Assembly (NCBI GenBank): GCA_018400515.1
Contig: JAGYMR010000025.1
Coordinates: 1-20,111, forward strand
Reading direction: 5' to 3'
DNA: 20,111 nucleotides
Source of the DNA: Tangfeifania sp.
Lineage (GTDB): Bacteria; Bacteroidota; Bacteroidia; Bacteroidales; Prolixibacteraceae
Shown here: positions 1-7,964 of the stretch, in pieces
Layout: every line of letters begins with the position of its first letter
Numbering within the stretch: position 1 is the first letter of the stretch
The notes under the pieces: generated by a model
Databases searched by the model: none
What the model was told of the DNA's origin: nothing
Seen by the model: the letters and a program-made list of their open reading frames with translations, nothing else
Position numbers and translations under genes: made by a program

Positions 1-96
1 TGCTTGAATCCTCTGCCAACGAATAATTTTTTTTTAATTAACTTACCAGATAAAAATTTTATTACAATCAGATAAAGCAACCAAAAAGATCACACG

Positions 97-1023
97 ATGA
101 CAGGAAAAGATTTTGACAATAAGATCACAAAGACCGTCGCAGCACTTAGTGATGCCGATTCGTATAACCTTGTTTGTCATGAACACCGGCTGGGGGAACC
201 CTTGCCCTCGATTGAAAAACTCCGGAAAGTAATCGACCTGGTCCGGGAGATCATTTTCCCCGGATATTTTGGCAACACCTCCCTCAGGCCCAACACCACA
301 CGGCACTACATGGGGGTGTATGTGGATGAACTGCACGAATTGCTGAGCCGGGAAATCCTGGCCGGCATGTGTTTCGAATGCCAGGAGAAAAAAAAGGACA
401 AAGTGAAACGGCACACCGAAAAAGCAAAAGAGATTGCGGTGGACTTTATCGGGGAACTCCCTGAGATCCGTCGCAAACTCGTAGCTGATGTGAATGCCAC
501 CTATATTAATGATCCGGCAGCCCGGAATCTCGGGGAGGTCATTTTTTGCTATCCGGGGATCAGAGCGATCACGAATTACCGGATGGCCCATAAGCTCCTT
601 GAACTGGATGTCCCCCTGATCCCCCGCTTTATCACTGAAATGGCTCACAGTGAAACGGGCATTGACATTCATCCCCGCGCCCGGATCGGTGAAAATTTCA
701 CCATTGATCACGGAACGGGTGTGGTGATCGGATCCACCAGCATTATCGGGAACAATGTGAAGATCTACCAGGGGGTAACCCTCGGTGCCAAAAGCTTTCC
801 GGTCGATGAAGATGGAAACCCGATCAAAGGCATTCCCAGGCATCCGATTGTTGAAGATGATGTGGTGATTTATTCCGGGGCCACCATCCTCGGTCGCGTA
901 ACTATTGGACGGCAATCGACCATCGGCGGGAACGTATGGATCACGCGCAACATCCCCCCACATTCAAGAATCATTCAAAACCGGCCCAAAGGATCCACCT
1001 TTGCCGATGGTTCCGGAATCTAA
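97..1023 (+). CDS. cysE: Serine O-acetyltransferase (CysE/EpsC-type)
   Basis: Transfers acetyl from acetyl-CoA to L-serine to give O-acetylserine, the cytoplasmic precursor of cysteine. The 308-residue product has a helical N-terminal half (about 1-180), then a left-handed beta-helix of hexapeptide repeats (about 188-285, seen as I-x-P-x-A-x-I-G and V-x-I-G type units). The NDPAA stretch near residue 138, DIHP near 190 and DHGTG at 204-208 match the serine acetyltransferase active-site region. The length is above the E. coli enzyme (about 273) and fits the longer form of Bacteroidota. The ATG is preceded only by A/T-rich sequence, with no clear Shine-Dalgarno site. A GTG-started RNA methyltransferase follows 12 bases after the stop, so the two are probably cotranscribed. 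No regulatory site was recognised upstream, where only 96 bases are visible. Confidence 0.93.
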   Translation: MTGKDFDNKITKTVAALSDADSYNLVCHEHRLGEPLPSIEKLRKVIDLVREIIFPGYFGNTSLRPNTTRHYMGVYVDELHELLSREILAGMCFECQEKKKDKVKRHTEKAKEIAVDFIGELPEIRRKLVADVNATYINDPAARNLGEVIFCYPGIRAITNYRMAHKLLELDVPLIPRFITEMAHSETGIDIHPRARIGENFTIDHGTGVVIGSTSIIGNNVKIYQGVTLGAKSFPVDEDGNPIKGIPRHPIVEDDVVIYSGATILGRVTIGRQSTIGGNVWITRNIPPHSRIIQNRPKGSTFADGSGI

Positions 1024-1035
1024 AATTGCAAAAAC

Positions 1036-2178
1036 GTGGAAAATTATCAACTGATAGCGAAAACATTTGCCGGACTGGAACCCGTTCTTGCTGGTGAAAT
1101 AAACCAAATCGGCGGACGCAATGTAAAACAGGGCCGCCGGGCGGTTTATTATGAAGGGGACCTGAAAGTCATTTACCGGTCCAATTATTACCTGCGGACA
1201 GCTCTACGGGTTCTAAAGGAGATTGACCGGTTCCGTTTTAAGGATGTGGACCAGTTTTACCTGAAATGCAAACAAATAAACTGGGAAAGGCACCTCAATA
1301 TCCATCAGGACTTTGCGGTAAAAAGCACGGTTGTCCATTCAGAGGCGTTCAATAATTCCATGTTCGCTTCACTAAAGGTCAAAGATGCCGTGGTCGACCA
1401 TTTCAGGGAAAAAACCGGAAAAAGGCCCAACGTGGATCCCCAAAACCCTGAAATCGTTATCCATGTTCACATTAGCGGAAACAGCTGCAGTGTTTCCAGC
1501 GACAGTTCGGGAGAATCCCTGCATAAAAGAGGCTACCGGGTACGGCAGGGAGAAGCCCCCCTCAGTGAAGTGCTGGCGGCAGGGATGATCCTGACCGCAG
1601 AATGGAAGGGAGACACCGATTTTATCGACCCCATGTGCGGTTCGGGAACCCTCCCGATCGAGGCCGCCCTCATCGCACAGGATATCGCCCCGGGAAGGTT
1701 CAGAAAAACCTTTGCCTTTATGAACTGGCCCGGGTATCATCCGGAACTTTTTGAGAAAATAAAAAATGAGCGGCCCCAAAAATCCTTTTCCAAAAAAATT
1801 ATTGCTGCCGATGTATCTGAAGAAGCCATCCTTACAGCAAAAACAAATGCCCGCCGGGCCCGGGTTTTTTCTTCCATCGAATTTCAGGGCTGCGGTTTGG
1901 AAGATTTGAATATCAACAGCAACAATGCTGTCATCATGATGAATCCCCCCTACGGGGAACGGTTAAAAGAAGAGAATATTCAGCGGTTGTACAGCATGAT
2001 CGGTGAACGGCTTAAACACCGGTTCGCCGGAAATACCGCATGGATCTTGTCTACTTTGGGAGACAATTTAAAAAATATTGGGCTGAAACCTGCCCGCAAG
2101 ATGGAGCTCTATAACGGGGCTTTGAAGTGTTTGTTTGTTTGCTACCCTCTGTTCAAGGGAAAAAGAAAAAACCAGTAA
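1036..2178 (+). CDS. THUMP-domain SAM-dependent RNA (guanine-N2) methyltransferase, RlmL/Trm14-like
   Basis: Predicted to methylate guanine in RNA (23S rRNA m2G in the RlmL family, or tRNA in the Trm14 family) using S-adenosylmethionine. The 380-residue protein has an N-terminal ferredoxin-like/THUMP part (about 1-165) and a Rossmann methyltransferase part (about 170-375). The SAM-binding motif is DPMCGSGT at 198-205. The catalytic motif IV is NPPYGER at 303-309, the NPPY type used for amino-group methylation on bases. It corresponds to the RlmL half of the E. coli RlmKL fusion, and no RlmK domain is attached. The start is GTG at 1036, chosen because the following residues (ENYQLIAKTFAGLE) match the usual N-terminus of the family and no ATG lies nearby. 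It sits 12 bases after cysE. The exact RNA target cannot be read from sequence. Confidence 0.88.
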   Translation: MENYQLIAKTFAGLEPVLAGEINQIGGRNVKQGRRAVYYEGDLKVIYRSNYYLRTALRVLKEIDRFRFKDVDQFYLKCKQINWERHLNIHQDFAVKSTVVHSEAFNNSMFASLKVKDAVVDHFREKTGKRPNVDPQNPEIVIHVHISGNSCSVSSDSSGESLHKRGYRVRQGEAPLSEVLAAGMILTAEWKGDTDFIDPMCGSGTLPIEAALIAQDIAPGRFRKTFAFMNWPGYHPELFEKIKNERPQKSFSKKIIAADVSEEAILTAKTNARRARVFSSIEFQGCGLEDLNINSNNAVIMMNPPYGERLKEENIQRLYSMIGERLKHRFAGNTAWILSTLGDNLKNIGLKPARKMELYNGALKCLFVCYPLFKGKRKNQ

Positions 2179-2247
2179 TGCTTACACCATAGAAAACACC
2201 ACATCATTTTTCTCAGCATTTAGTGGGGAAAAGATTGAGGACAAATA

Positions 2248-2397
2248 TTATTCATTTTCAGCTTCCAGAAGGTCTTTATCACGGCTTGCCGGTTTTAAAT
2301 CACCACCACCACGTACCTGAAACATTTCATTGGTTGTTAAAGCTTCAAAAAAATTGAAATCCCTTTTTTCTTCTGTATTGTTAAAAAAACCTTTCAT
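2248..2397 (-). CDS. Small double-glycine leader peptide precursor (49 aa), putative secreted or processed signal peptide
   Basis: The product is 49 residues from the ATG at 2397. Residues 20-31 fit the double-glycine leader consensus recognised by C39 peptidase/ABC exporters: L20 (-12), E24 (-8), M25 (-7), V28 (-4), G30 (-2), G31 (-1). The run is R29-G30-G31-G32. What follows is a short acidic tail of about 18 residues containing K35-P36-A37-S38-R39 and ending in AENE, with no cysteine and few hydrophobic residues, so it does not resemble a lanthipeptide or pore-forming bacteriocin. A GTG at 2433 would add 12 residues but lies at the predicted transcription start, so it is disfavoured. The gene is divergent from the TPR-CHAT gene and has a promoter matching that of the sigma operon. 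No exporter or modification enzyme is present in the window. The gene call is inferred from leader fit and promoter; function is unknown. Confidence 0.68.
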   Translation of the reverse strand: MKGFFNNTEEKRDFNFFEALTTNEMFQVRGGGDLKPASRDKDLLEAENE

Positions 2398-2440
2398 CAC
2401 TAAAAATTTTAAATCGTTAAACTTGAAAAACACACATTCT

Positions 2441-2475
2441 ACTTATATATTCCCCAAAGGAAAAAAAGGTAACCC
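2441..2475 (-). promoter_or_regulatory. Putative ECF-type promoter of the peptide gene, shared with the sigma operon
   Basis: Reading on the minus strand, GGGTTACCTTTTT (2475 to 2463) is followed by an AT-rich AATATATAAG box starting at 2451, with 16 bases between GGTTACC and AAT. The sequence then reads TAGAA. The 13-base block and the 16-base spacing recur exactly upstream of the sigma factor gene at 8001-7965. The predicted transcription start near 2437 leaves a 5' leader of about 40 bases before the ATG at 2397. The match to TAnnTTTG housekeeping boxes is poor, which supports an alternative sigma factor. Recognition by the sigma factor at 7370-7957 is inference. Confidence 0.62.
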
Positions 2476-2597
2476 CCCGGAAGCAAAAAATTTTTCAGAA
2501 ATGCCCGAATGCTCACTTTCCGGTGCTTTAAATCATCTCAATAACAAGATTTTAAAGTAAAATTCCCTCTAAAGCATTTTATCTGTGTTTTATTGAT

Positions 2598-2605
2598 TAT
2601 TTTTG
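2598..2605 (+). promoter_or_regulatory. Housekeeping -7 box (TATTTTTG) of the TPR-CHAT gene
   Basis: TATTTTTG matches the Bacteroidota primary-sigma -7 consensus TAnnTTTG perfectly; the -33 element upstream is weak. Transcription would begin near 2612, leaving about 120 untranslated bases before the ATG at 2734. This is the main signal in the 336-base gap 2398-2733, which otherwise holds the divergent peptide promoter and no further gene that I can support. Confidence 0.5.
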
Positions 2606-2733
2606 CAGTAAATGACTGTCCGTACCCGCCGGGATCATACATTCCGCGCCCAAAGGATTTTCCGGAGGACGGGAAAAGGCAGGTTAAAAAATTTTTCATT
2701 TGCATGCCTTTACACAGGAAAAATTCAGATGCG

Positions 2734-5598
2734 ATGATAAAAAAAACAGGAACGGCCATTTTTTTCATCATTCTGGCAACAACAACACTCACTGCGAATA
2801 TTCAAAGCTTTAAAGAAGACAGCCTTCGGTCGAGGATGCTCTACAACAAAGGAGTCGATTTAACCCGGGAGGCCAACTACAGCGCAGCCATCGATACATT
2901 TAAAGCATCCCTGAAAATCAGAAAAGAAATCTTTGGAGACAGCAGCAACGATGTGGCCATTGCCCATAATGCACTGGGTGTAAACTATAAAAATCTGGGT
3001 GATTTCGACAAAGCCATTGATCATTACCTCCGGGCTGAAAAATCGTACCACAACGATTACCAAAACAACGAACTGCGAATAGCCAGGCTCTACAATAACA
3101 TTGGAAATCTATACAAAAACAAAATCAATTACCCCAGCGCACTGGATTACTATAACAGGGCCATGGAAATCTATTTTAAACAACCGGAGGTCGATCTCCC
3201 CGGGGTGGCTGATATCTACTACAACATGGCCAACATCAACTACGAATTGAGTAACTATTCAAAAACCCTGCAAATCATTGAAGAAAATTTACCCCGGGCT
3301 TATCCCGATACCAAAATATATTTTTTAAGCCTGAAGGCTGCAGCCCTTCAGGAGCTGGATGAAACAGAAAAAGCTTATCAAAGCTACCTGGATGCAATCA
3401 AAGCGGCCGAAAACTATTATTCGGAGACCAATATCAATGTCGTTTTCGAGTACCTGAATTTTGCCACGTTCTTAATCTCGGCAAACAATTTTGACCGGGC
3501 CGAAGCGGTTTTGAATAAAGCATACGGATTATTTGAAAAAAATGAAATGGAGGAGGGATCAATTTTAGCCCTGTATTACAAAACGCGGGGAAGTTTTTAC
3601 GAATATCTGAATGTGAACACAAGGGATTTAGAAGATTTCAGGGCTCAAAAATCAAAAAACCTGGAGGAGTCCATTGCGTGCTATAAAAAGGGATTAAAAG
3701 CGCTGAATTTTGACATGACCGCACTTTCCGACAGCCTGGTGAATGCCGGCCAAAGCCTCTCCTTAACACAATCGCTGGAATTTTTGAAAATGATTGCCGA
3801 CACTTACCACCAAATAGCCATGGTTTTTGAAGAGACCAAACAAAAACATTATAAACAATCGCTTTCCTGTGCCCTCGATTATTATAAAGTAACCTCCGGG
3901 CTGATCCGCCAGGCCCGTCGGGAAATTTATTCTGATGAGAGCAAGATCCAGTTAAGTGCGCTTGAAGAGGCCACCTTCCATAACATCATTCACACTGCTT
4001 ACAAAGCGTTTAAAATAAATGAGGACCCGAAGATCGCCCAATTGGCATTTTCCAATGCCGACCGGATGAAATCCAGCTCCGTTTTTGACAGGATAACCGA
4101 CCAGATGGCCAAAGAAAACAGCCTTATTCCTGACAGCCTGACCGAACATGAAAAGAGCCTCAATTTTCAGATCACTTCCAACAACGAAAAGCGATATCAG
4201 TTAACCTCCTCGGAGGATCCGAATCCTGCACAAATTGCCCGCATCGATTCCGTCCTTTTTCACCTGAAAAAACAGCGGGAAGCATTGAATCAATATTTGG
4301 AGAAAAACTACAGTGACTTTTACCAGCTGAAATATTCGGAAGAGGGGACCGGTATTCCCGGCATTCAGGAAAAAATGAAAAGCGACGAAGCGATCATTGA
4401 GTACGTGCTTGATGAAACCGATTCAATTCCCACTCTTTACAGTTTTTTCATCACGCCTCAAAAAAGCCGTTTCCAAAAACATCCCATTGATTCAGCCTTC
4501 CTCTGTTCCATTGAGAAGACCTACCGTTTCATGTCCAATACCGACTTTTTGTTTACCCGGCAAAAAGATGCCAAAGGGTTTTGCATGGCGGCCCATTATT
4601 TATATAAAAAACTGATCGCTCCCTACGATGAACAGATAAAAAATAAAAAAATAACCATCATTCCCGACGGGAAATTAAACTACCTGGCATTTGAAGCGCT
4701 GCTGGAATCGCTGCCCGACACCTCCTCCCGTATCCTGTTTAACCGGCTTCCCTACCTGATCCGGAGCAATACCATCAACTATGCCTACTCAGCCAATCTG
4801 CTTTACAAGTTCCAGCCAGCTTCCCGGAAAGCCAGGAACCGCATATTGGCTTTTGCTCCTGACTATGAGCCAGACACCATAAAATTTGAACATGATGAGA
4901 TTCGGTTAACTCCTTTGCCGGGCATTCGCCGGGAGGTGAATTTAATTTCAGAGGAGGTAAAGACCCGGCTTTTCCGGGGAGCGGAAGCATCAGAGGCTAA
5001 TTTCCGGAAACACAGCATGGATTATGACATCATCCATTTGGCCATGCATGCTTTTATCAACGATTCATTGCCTGCGTTTTCGCGTTTTGCATTTTCTCAA
5101 AATAGCAAGGGGGATACCCGCGAAAACGATGGCTGGTTAAACACAGCAGACATATACAATCTGGACCTGAACGCCCGCCTTACAGTGTTGAGTGCCTGTA
5201 ATACCGGAAGTGGAAAATTACAAAAAGGAGCGGGTGTGATGAGCCTTGCCCGGGGATTTTTATATGCCGGATGCCCCTCCATTGTTATGACCCAATGGGA
5301 AGTGGAAGATAATGCCGGAACAGCAATCATGAGTTCATTTTACAAACACCTTAAAAAAGGGGAACCGGTTCCGGAAGCGTTGAGAAAGGCAAAGTTAAGC
5401 TACCTGGAAGAAGCCAATCCCCGCATGGCCCATCCCCATTACTGGCTGGGTTATGTGAGCATCGGTGCCCCCGCGCCGCTCTACCAAAGCCACGACCTTT
5501 ATTTCTTTGGTCTCCTGATCCTTGCCCTGCTGGGAATCGCCATAGACCAAACCCTGCAAATATCAAGAAGGCGCCATAACAAAAAGCAAACAAAATAG
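2734..5598 (+). CDS. Envelope-located TPR-CHAT caspase-like protein
   Basis: A 954-residue clan CD (caspase/separase-like) putative peptidase. The start at 2734 is chosen because it opens a signal peptide (MIKKTGTAIFF..., hydrophobic to about residue 20); the frame stays open upstream to a TTG at 2593. Residues about 34-470 are kinesin-light-chain-style TPR repeats, with units such as NALGVNYKNLGDFDKAIDHY. A charged helical, possibly coiled-coil stretch covers about 470-545. The CHAT domain covers about 550-915. The catalytic dyad looks intact: H772 in IHLAMHAF and C822 in LSACNTGSG, followed by GAGVMSLARGFLYAG and HPHYWLGYVSIG. A transmembrane helix at about 922-937 is followed by a K/R-rich tail, so TPR and CHAT should face the periplasm with the extreme C-terminus in the cytoplasm. 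It is divergent from the double-glycine peptide and convergent with the sigma/anti-sigma pair. The substrate is unknown; candidates are the peptide and the anti-sigma protein. Confidence 0.88.
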   Translation: MIKKTGTAIFFIILATTTLTANIQSFKEDSLRSRMLYNKGVDLTREANYSAAIDTFKASLKIRKEIFGDSSNDVAIAHNALGVNYKNLGDFDKAIDHYLRAEKSYHNDYQNNELRIARLYNNIGNLYKNKINYPSALDYYNRAMEIYFKQPEVDLPGVADIYYNMANINYELSNYSKTLQIIEENLPRAYPDTKIYFLSLKAAALQELDETEKAYQSYLDAIKAAENYYSETNINVVFEYLNFATFLISANNFDRAEAVLNKAYGLFEKNEMEEGSILALYYKTRGSFYEYLNVNTRDLEDFRAQKSKNLEESIACYKKGLKALNFDMTALSDSLVNAGQSLSLTQSLEFLKMIADTYHQIAMVFEETKQKHYKQSLSCALDYYKVTSGLIRQARREIYSDESKIQLSALEEATFHNIIHTAYKAFKINEDPKIAQLAFSNADRMKSSSVFDRITDQMAKENSLIPDSLTEHEKSLNFQITSNNEKRYQLTSSEDPNPAQIARIDSVLFHLKKQREALNQYLEKNYSDFYQLKYSEEGTGIPGIQEKMKSDEAIIEYVLDETDSIPTLYSFFITPQKSRFQKHPIDSAFLCSIEKTYRFMSNTDFLFTRQKDAKGFCMAAHYLYKKLIAPYDEQIKNKKITIIPDGKLNYLAFEALLESLPDTSSRILFNRLPYLIRSNTINYAYSANLLYKFQPASRKARNRILAFAPDYEPDTIKFEHDEIRLTPLPGIRREVNLISEEVKTRLFRGAEASEANFRKHSMDYDIIHLAMHAFINDSLPAFSRFAFSQNSKGDTRENDGWLNTADIYNLDLNARLTVLSACNTGSGKLQKGAGVMSLARGFLYAGCPSIVMTQWEVEDNAGTAIMSSFYKHLKKGEPVPEALRKAKLSYLEEANPRMAHPHYWLGYVSIGAPAPLYQSHDLYFFGLLILALLGIAIDQTLQISRRRHNKKQTK

Positions 5599-5746
5599 CA
5601 TGTGTGTGTTTTCCCGTTTAACTTTTTGTTCTTTTCGTAAATGAAAGGTCCAACCCGTATAATTCACGAATTGTATCTGCTTTCAGCCGTGTTTTGCCTG
5701 AAAAATCCCCTGCTTTATTTAAAAAAATATGAAGGATCCAGGCGTC

Positions 5747-5794
5747 ATAAAATGTAAAAGAATGTGTGGTTCTCAAGTTTACATTTTATTTTTT
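5747..5794 (+). terminator. Rho-independent terminator after the TPR-CHAT gene
   Basis: A perfect 12-bp inverted repeat, ATAAAATGTAAA (5747-5758) with TTTACATTTTAT (5778-5789), is followed by a T run to 5794. The 19-base loop holds a second small stem (AGAA/TTCT). It lies 149 bases after the CHAT stop, between convergent genes. The stem is A/T-rich, so its strength is uncertain. It could also stall the opposing anti-sigma transcript. Confidence 0.6.
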
Positions 5795-5850
5795 AGGATG
5801 TCAGAAGAACGTATGACAGATAACACTTTTTGAATGATTCTTTTTTTACA

Positions 5851-5876
5851 CCGGTGAAATGAAACCGGGATCCCGG
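5851..5876. other. Overlapping short palindromes just downstream of the anti-sigma stop
   Basis: CCGGT (5851-5855) pairs with ACCGG (5864-5868), and the perfect 12-base palindrome CCGGGATCCCGG (5865-5876) overlaps the second arm, so the two hairpins are mutually exclusive. They lie 8 bases past the end of the anti-sigma gene. No T run follows on the minus strand, so this is not a standard terminator, although it may protect the 3' end. Confidence 0.3.
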
Positions 5877-5883
5877 GAAAGGG

Positions 5884-7380
5884 CTACCGGAAGGAGTACC
5901 GCAACCTTCTGAGAACGGCCTTGGCATCGCTTTCATAATACCCTTTTCTTTCAATAATTGCCAGCAACTGCTCCCGGGCTTTTTCATTTTCGCCTGCCTT
6001 CATGTAACACAGACTCCTGTACCATTCGGCCTCTTCAATAAAAATATTATCGCCCTGCCGGATTACCTGATTGTATTCAGGAATGGCCTCCCGGTATTTT
6101 CCGAGATTTTGAAGACTGGCGGCTTTATAAAAACGGAAAACAAATGTTTCACTGTTTTTTTCAATGGCCCGGTCGTAAAGCGAAATGGCCTTTTCATATT
6201 CGCCGCGGGTAAAAAAGAGATTCGCCTGCCGCAAGTGATTTTCTCCTGTCGCTACCGACCGCTGGGGAGACCATTGAGGCGATTGGTAGTAGGTATTGTA
6301 CAGCCGGTCAACCGAGCCGAATTCACTTCGAATGACACCGGAAAATGCAAATAAAATAAGGACAATGGCCACCCCGGCTTTCCACCAGTGCATCTTGTAT
6401 GTTTTTGAATCCGGAACGATGGATTTCATCTCCTTGCTCTTTAAAACATCCCTTGTCCGGTGGAGTTGATCCCTCAAACGCATAACATCCTGCTCCCCGA
6501 GGGAGTCATTCACGCTTTTACGAAGGGCGACCTCTGCTTTAAGATCCGTATTTTCCTCAAATTCAGCCCGGAAAGCCTCCTCGCGATCTTCATCCAACTC
6601 CTCCTCAATAAAATCTTCAATATCTTTTTCACTGACATTCCAGGAAGTTTCCGCATTCATCAGATCCGACATTTTTTCCCGGAGACTGGTAACATCCAGC
6701 TCTTCAAGGGCATTCTCAAGTTCACTGTGTGTTCTTACCTCGCGTTGCAGCAAGCGGTTTACCTTGAGTTCCTTTTCGAACGCTTCCCGTTTTTCGGGAG
6801 ATAATTCCCCCTGAAGGTATGCATCAATTTCCTCGGTGGAGAAAGGCACCTGAACGGACTTTGATACCCTGGAAAGCGTTCCCCGGAGGTCCATGATATC
6901 CTTCTCAAGAAGTGCTTCTTCCAACCCTTCAAAATCCGCATCCTCCTCCATTCCGGAAAAGGAAAACTCCTCATCTTCTTCAGGAAGGTTTTGTTCTTTA
7001 TAGAAATGGTGAATGTTCTCGTTGGAGATAAGTCCGTGCTGGTAGATGTGGACTTTGGGGAGCGCGTCGTAATAATCAAGGAGTTCTTCGGGGGAAACAG
7101 CAGAAGTGAGTTCGCGGATGTCAGAGAAATCTTCAAAAAGATCAAATGCAGCGCCCTGTTTTTTGTCTGCTTTTCCTTCAGCAGCATTCCGGAGTTTTTC
7201 CCTTAAATGAAGAATGTCTTCTTCGGTAACCGCATCTTTGATCTCTTTTTCAAATTTTAATTCTTCTCTTAATTCCTTGTTTTTTTTTAGTTCGTTTTCA
7301 AATTCCTCTTTTTCCAATTTTTCAAGATTATCCAAACAATAATCCTCAATCCATTCAAAAAGCTTTGTTTTAGGTGTCAT
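5884..7380 (-). CDS. Putative membrane-spanning anti-sigma factor with internal repeats and C-terminal TPR
   Basis: 498 residues from the ATG at 7380; an in-frame TTG two codons earlier is less likely. The N-terminal 310 residues contain four diverged copies of an acidic helical unit, roughly I-x2-YL-x-GEL-x4-R-x2-FE-x-EL-x2-N-x-x-L ending in EEDxxxLRxxL. Copies 1, 3 and 4 (about 6-68, 180-242, 248-311) are clear; copy 2 (about 95-170) is degenerate. The units resemble anti-sigma N-terminal regions but lack the HxxxCxxC zinc motif. A single transmembrane helix follows (about 331-350, starting WWKAGVAIVLILFAF), then at least two TPRs (about 379-478). Predicted topology is repeats in the cytoplasm and TPR in the periplasm. 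The ATG overlaps the sigma stop in ATGACACCTAA, implying translational coupling. Anti-sigma function is inferred from gene order and topology; no binding site is demonstrated. Confidence 0.78.
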   Translation of the reverse strand: MTPKTKLFEWIEDYCLDNLEKLEKEEFENELKKNKELREELKFEKEIKDAVTEEDILHLREKLRNAAEGKADKKQGAAFDLFEDFSDIRELTSAVSPEELLDYYDALPKVHIYQHGLISNENIHHFYKEQNLPEEDEEFSFSGMEEDADFEGLEEALLEKDIMDLRGTLSRVSKSVQVPFSTEEIDAYLQGELSPEKREAFEKELKVNRLLQREVRTHSELENALEELDVTSLREKMSDLMNAETSWNVSEKDIEDFIEEELDEDREEAFRAEFEENTDLKAEVALRKSVNDSLGEQDVMRLRDQLHRTRDVLKSKEMKSIVPDSKTYKMHWWKAGVAIVLILFAFSGVIRSEFGSVDRLYNTYYQSPQWSPQRSVATGENHLRQANLFFTRGEYEKAISLYDRAIEKNSETFVFRFYKAASLQNLGKYREAIPEYNQVIRQGDNIFIEEAEWYRSLCYMKAGENEKAREQLLAIIERKGYYESDAKAVLRRLRYSFR

Positions 7381-7957
7381 CTTCAAGTATTTTTTTAAAT
7401 TCTGTATCCTGCTTTATTCTGCTGATCAGTAGCTCTTTGCAATTGTATTTCCGCTTCTTCGCATATTTCTCTCCCTTGTATCCCATCAGCCGGGCGATCT
7501 CCTTCAGCGGAACTTTCTCAAAGAACAACTGTAAAAGCTTTTGACAATCTGTACTCAGGGTCTTAAAATGTTTCTGATATAAACCGTACTTTTCATTTTT
7601 GTCCACCAGTTCCACCAGGTTTTCGTCGTAAAGATCCTCCTGGTAAGGAATGGTGTCGTTAATTTTATCACGCTCAATCCGCCTTTTTTCAAGCTGCTTC
7701 AGCCAAATGAACCGGCACACAGAAAATAAATAACCCTGAAAAGAACTCGATTTGAAAACCAGATCGTTTTGTTTTAATTTTCGGTAAATAACGATGATGG
7801 CCTCCTGAAAAACATCATTTGCGTCATCCTCACTGCCACTATTCCTCTTAATAAAGAAATTAACTTTGTAATAATATTGCTTATAGATATACTGCAATAT
7901 TAAATTATCATGTCTCAATATCCCTTTAAGGATCTGTTCATCACTGTAACTTTTCAT
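7370..7957 (-). CDS. ECF-like sigma-70 family RNA polymerase sigma factor
   Basis: 195 residues. Region 2 lies at about 15-95: hydrophobic helices with QYIYKQYYYKVNFFI, then the acidic DANDVFQEAIIVIYRKL core-binding/-10 recognition helix and SVCRFIWLKQLEKRR. Region 4 lies at about 128-185: LSTDCQKLLQLFFE, then the helix-turn-helix PLKEIARLMGYKGEKYAKKRKYNC. There is no region 1.1 or 3, as in ECF factors, and the length is typical. The ATG at 7957 lies only a few bases from the predicted transcription start of its own promoter (7965-8001). Its stop overlaps the downstream anti-sigma gene by 11 bases. It probably directs envelope-responsive transcription of its own operon and of the peptide at 2248-2397. 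This autoregulation is inferred from the shared promoter sequence. Confidence 0.88.
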   Translation of the reverse strand: MKSYSDEQILKGILRHDNLILQYIYKQYYYKVNFFIKRNSGSEDDANDVFQEAIIVIYRKLKQNDLVFKSSSFQGYLFSVCRFIWLKQLEKRRIERDKINDTIPYQEDLYDENLVELVDKNEKYGLYQKHFKTLSTDCQKLLQLFFEKVPLKEIARLMGYKGEKYAKKRKYNCKELLISRIKQDTEFKKILEDDT

Positions 7958-7964
7958 GTTCTTC

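Noticed and set aside
774..780. GGTAACC inside cysE, resembling the ECF -35 block
   Set aside because: It lies within a coding region, lacks the T run, and has no AT-rich box at 16 bases on either strand.
43..963. Long minus-strand ORF opposite cysE, and similar long ORFs opposite argS (8709-9488) and purL (16546-17745)
   Set aside because: They mirror strongly conserved genes, have no recognisable domains and no promoter; they are codon-bias shadows.
2398..2433. GTG-started extension of the double-glycine peptide
   Set aside because: It begins at or beyond the predicted transcription start, and the leader already has normal length from the ATG at 2397.
2593..2733. TTG-started 47-residue N-terminal extension of the TPR-CHAT protein
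   Set aside because: It would bury the signal peptide, has no family-like sequence, and overlaps the predicted promoter box at 2598-2605.
5599..5883. A small gene between the TPR-CHAT and anti-sigma genes
   Set aside because: No ORF with plausible start or sequence; the space holds a terminator and short palindromes.
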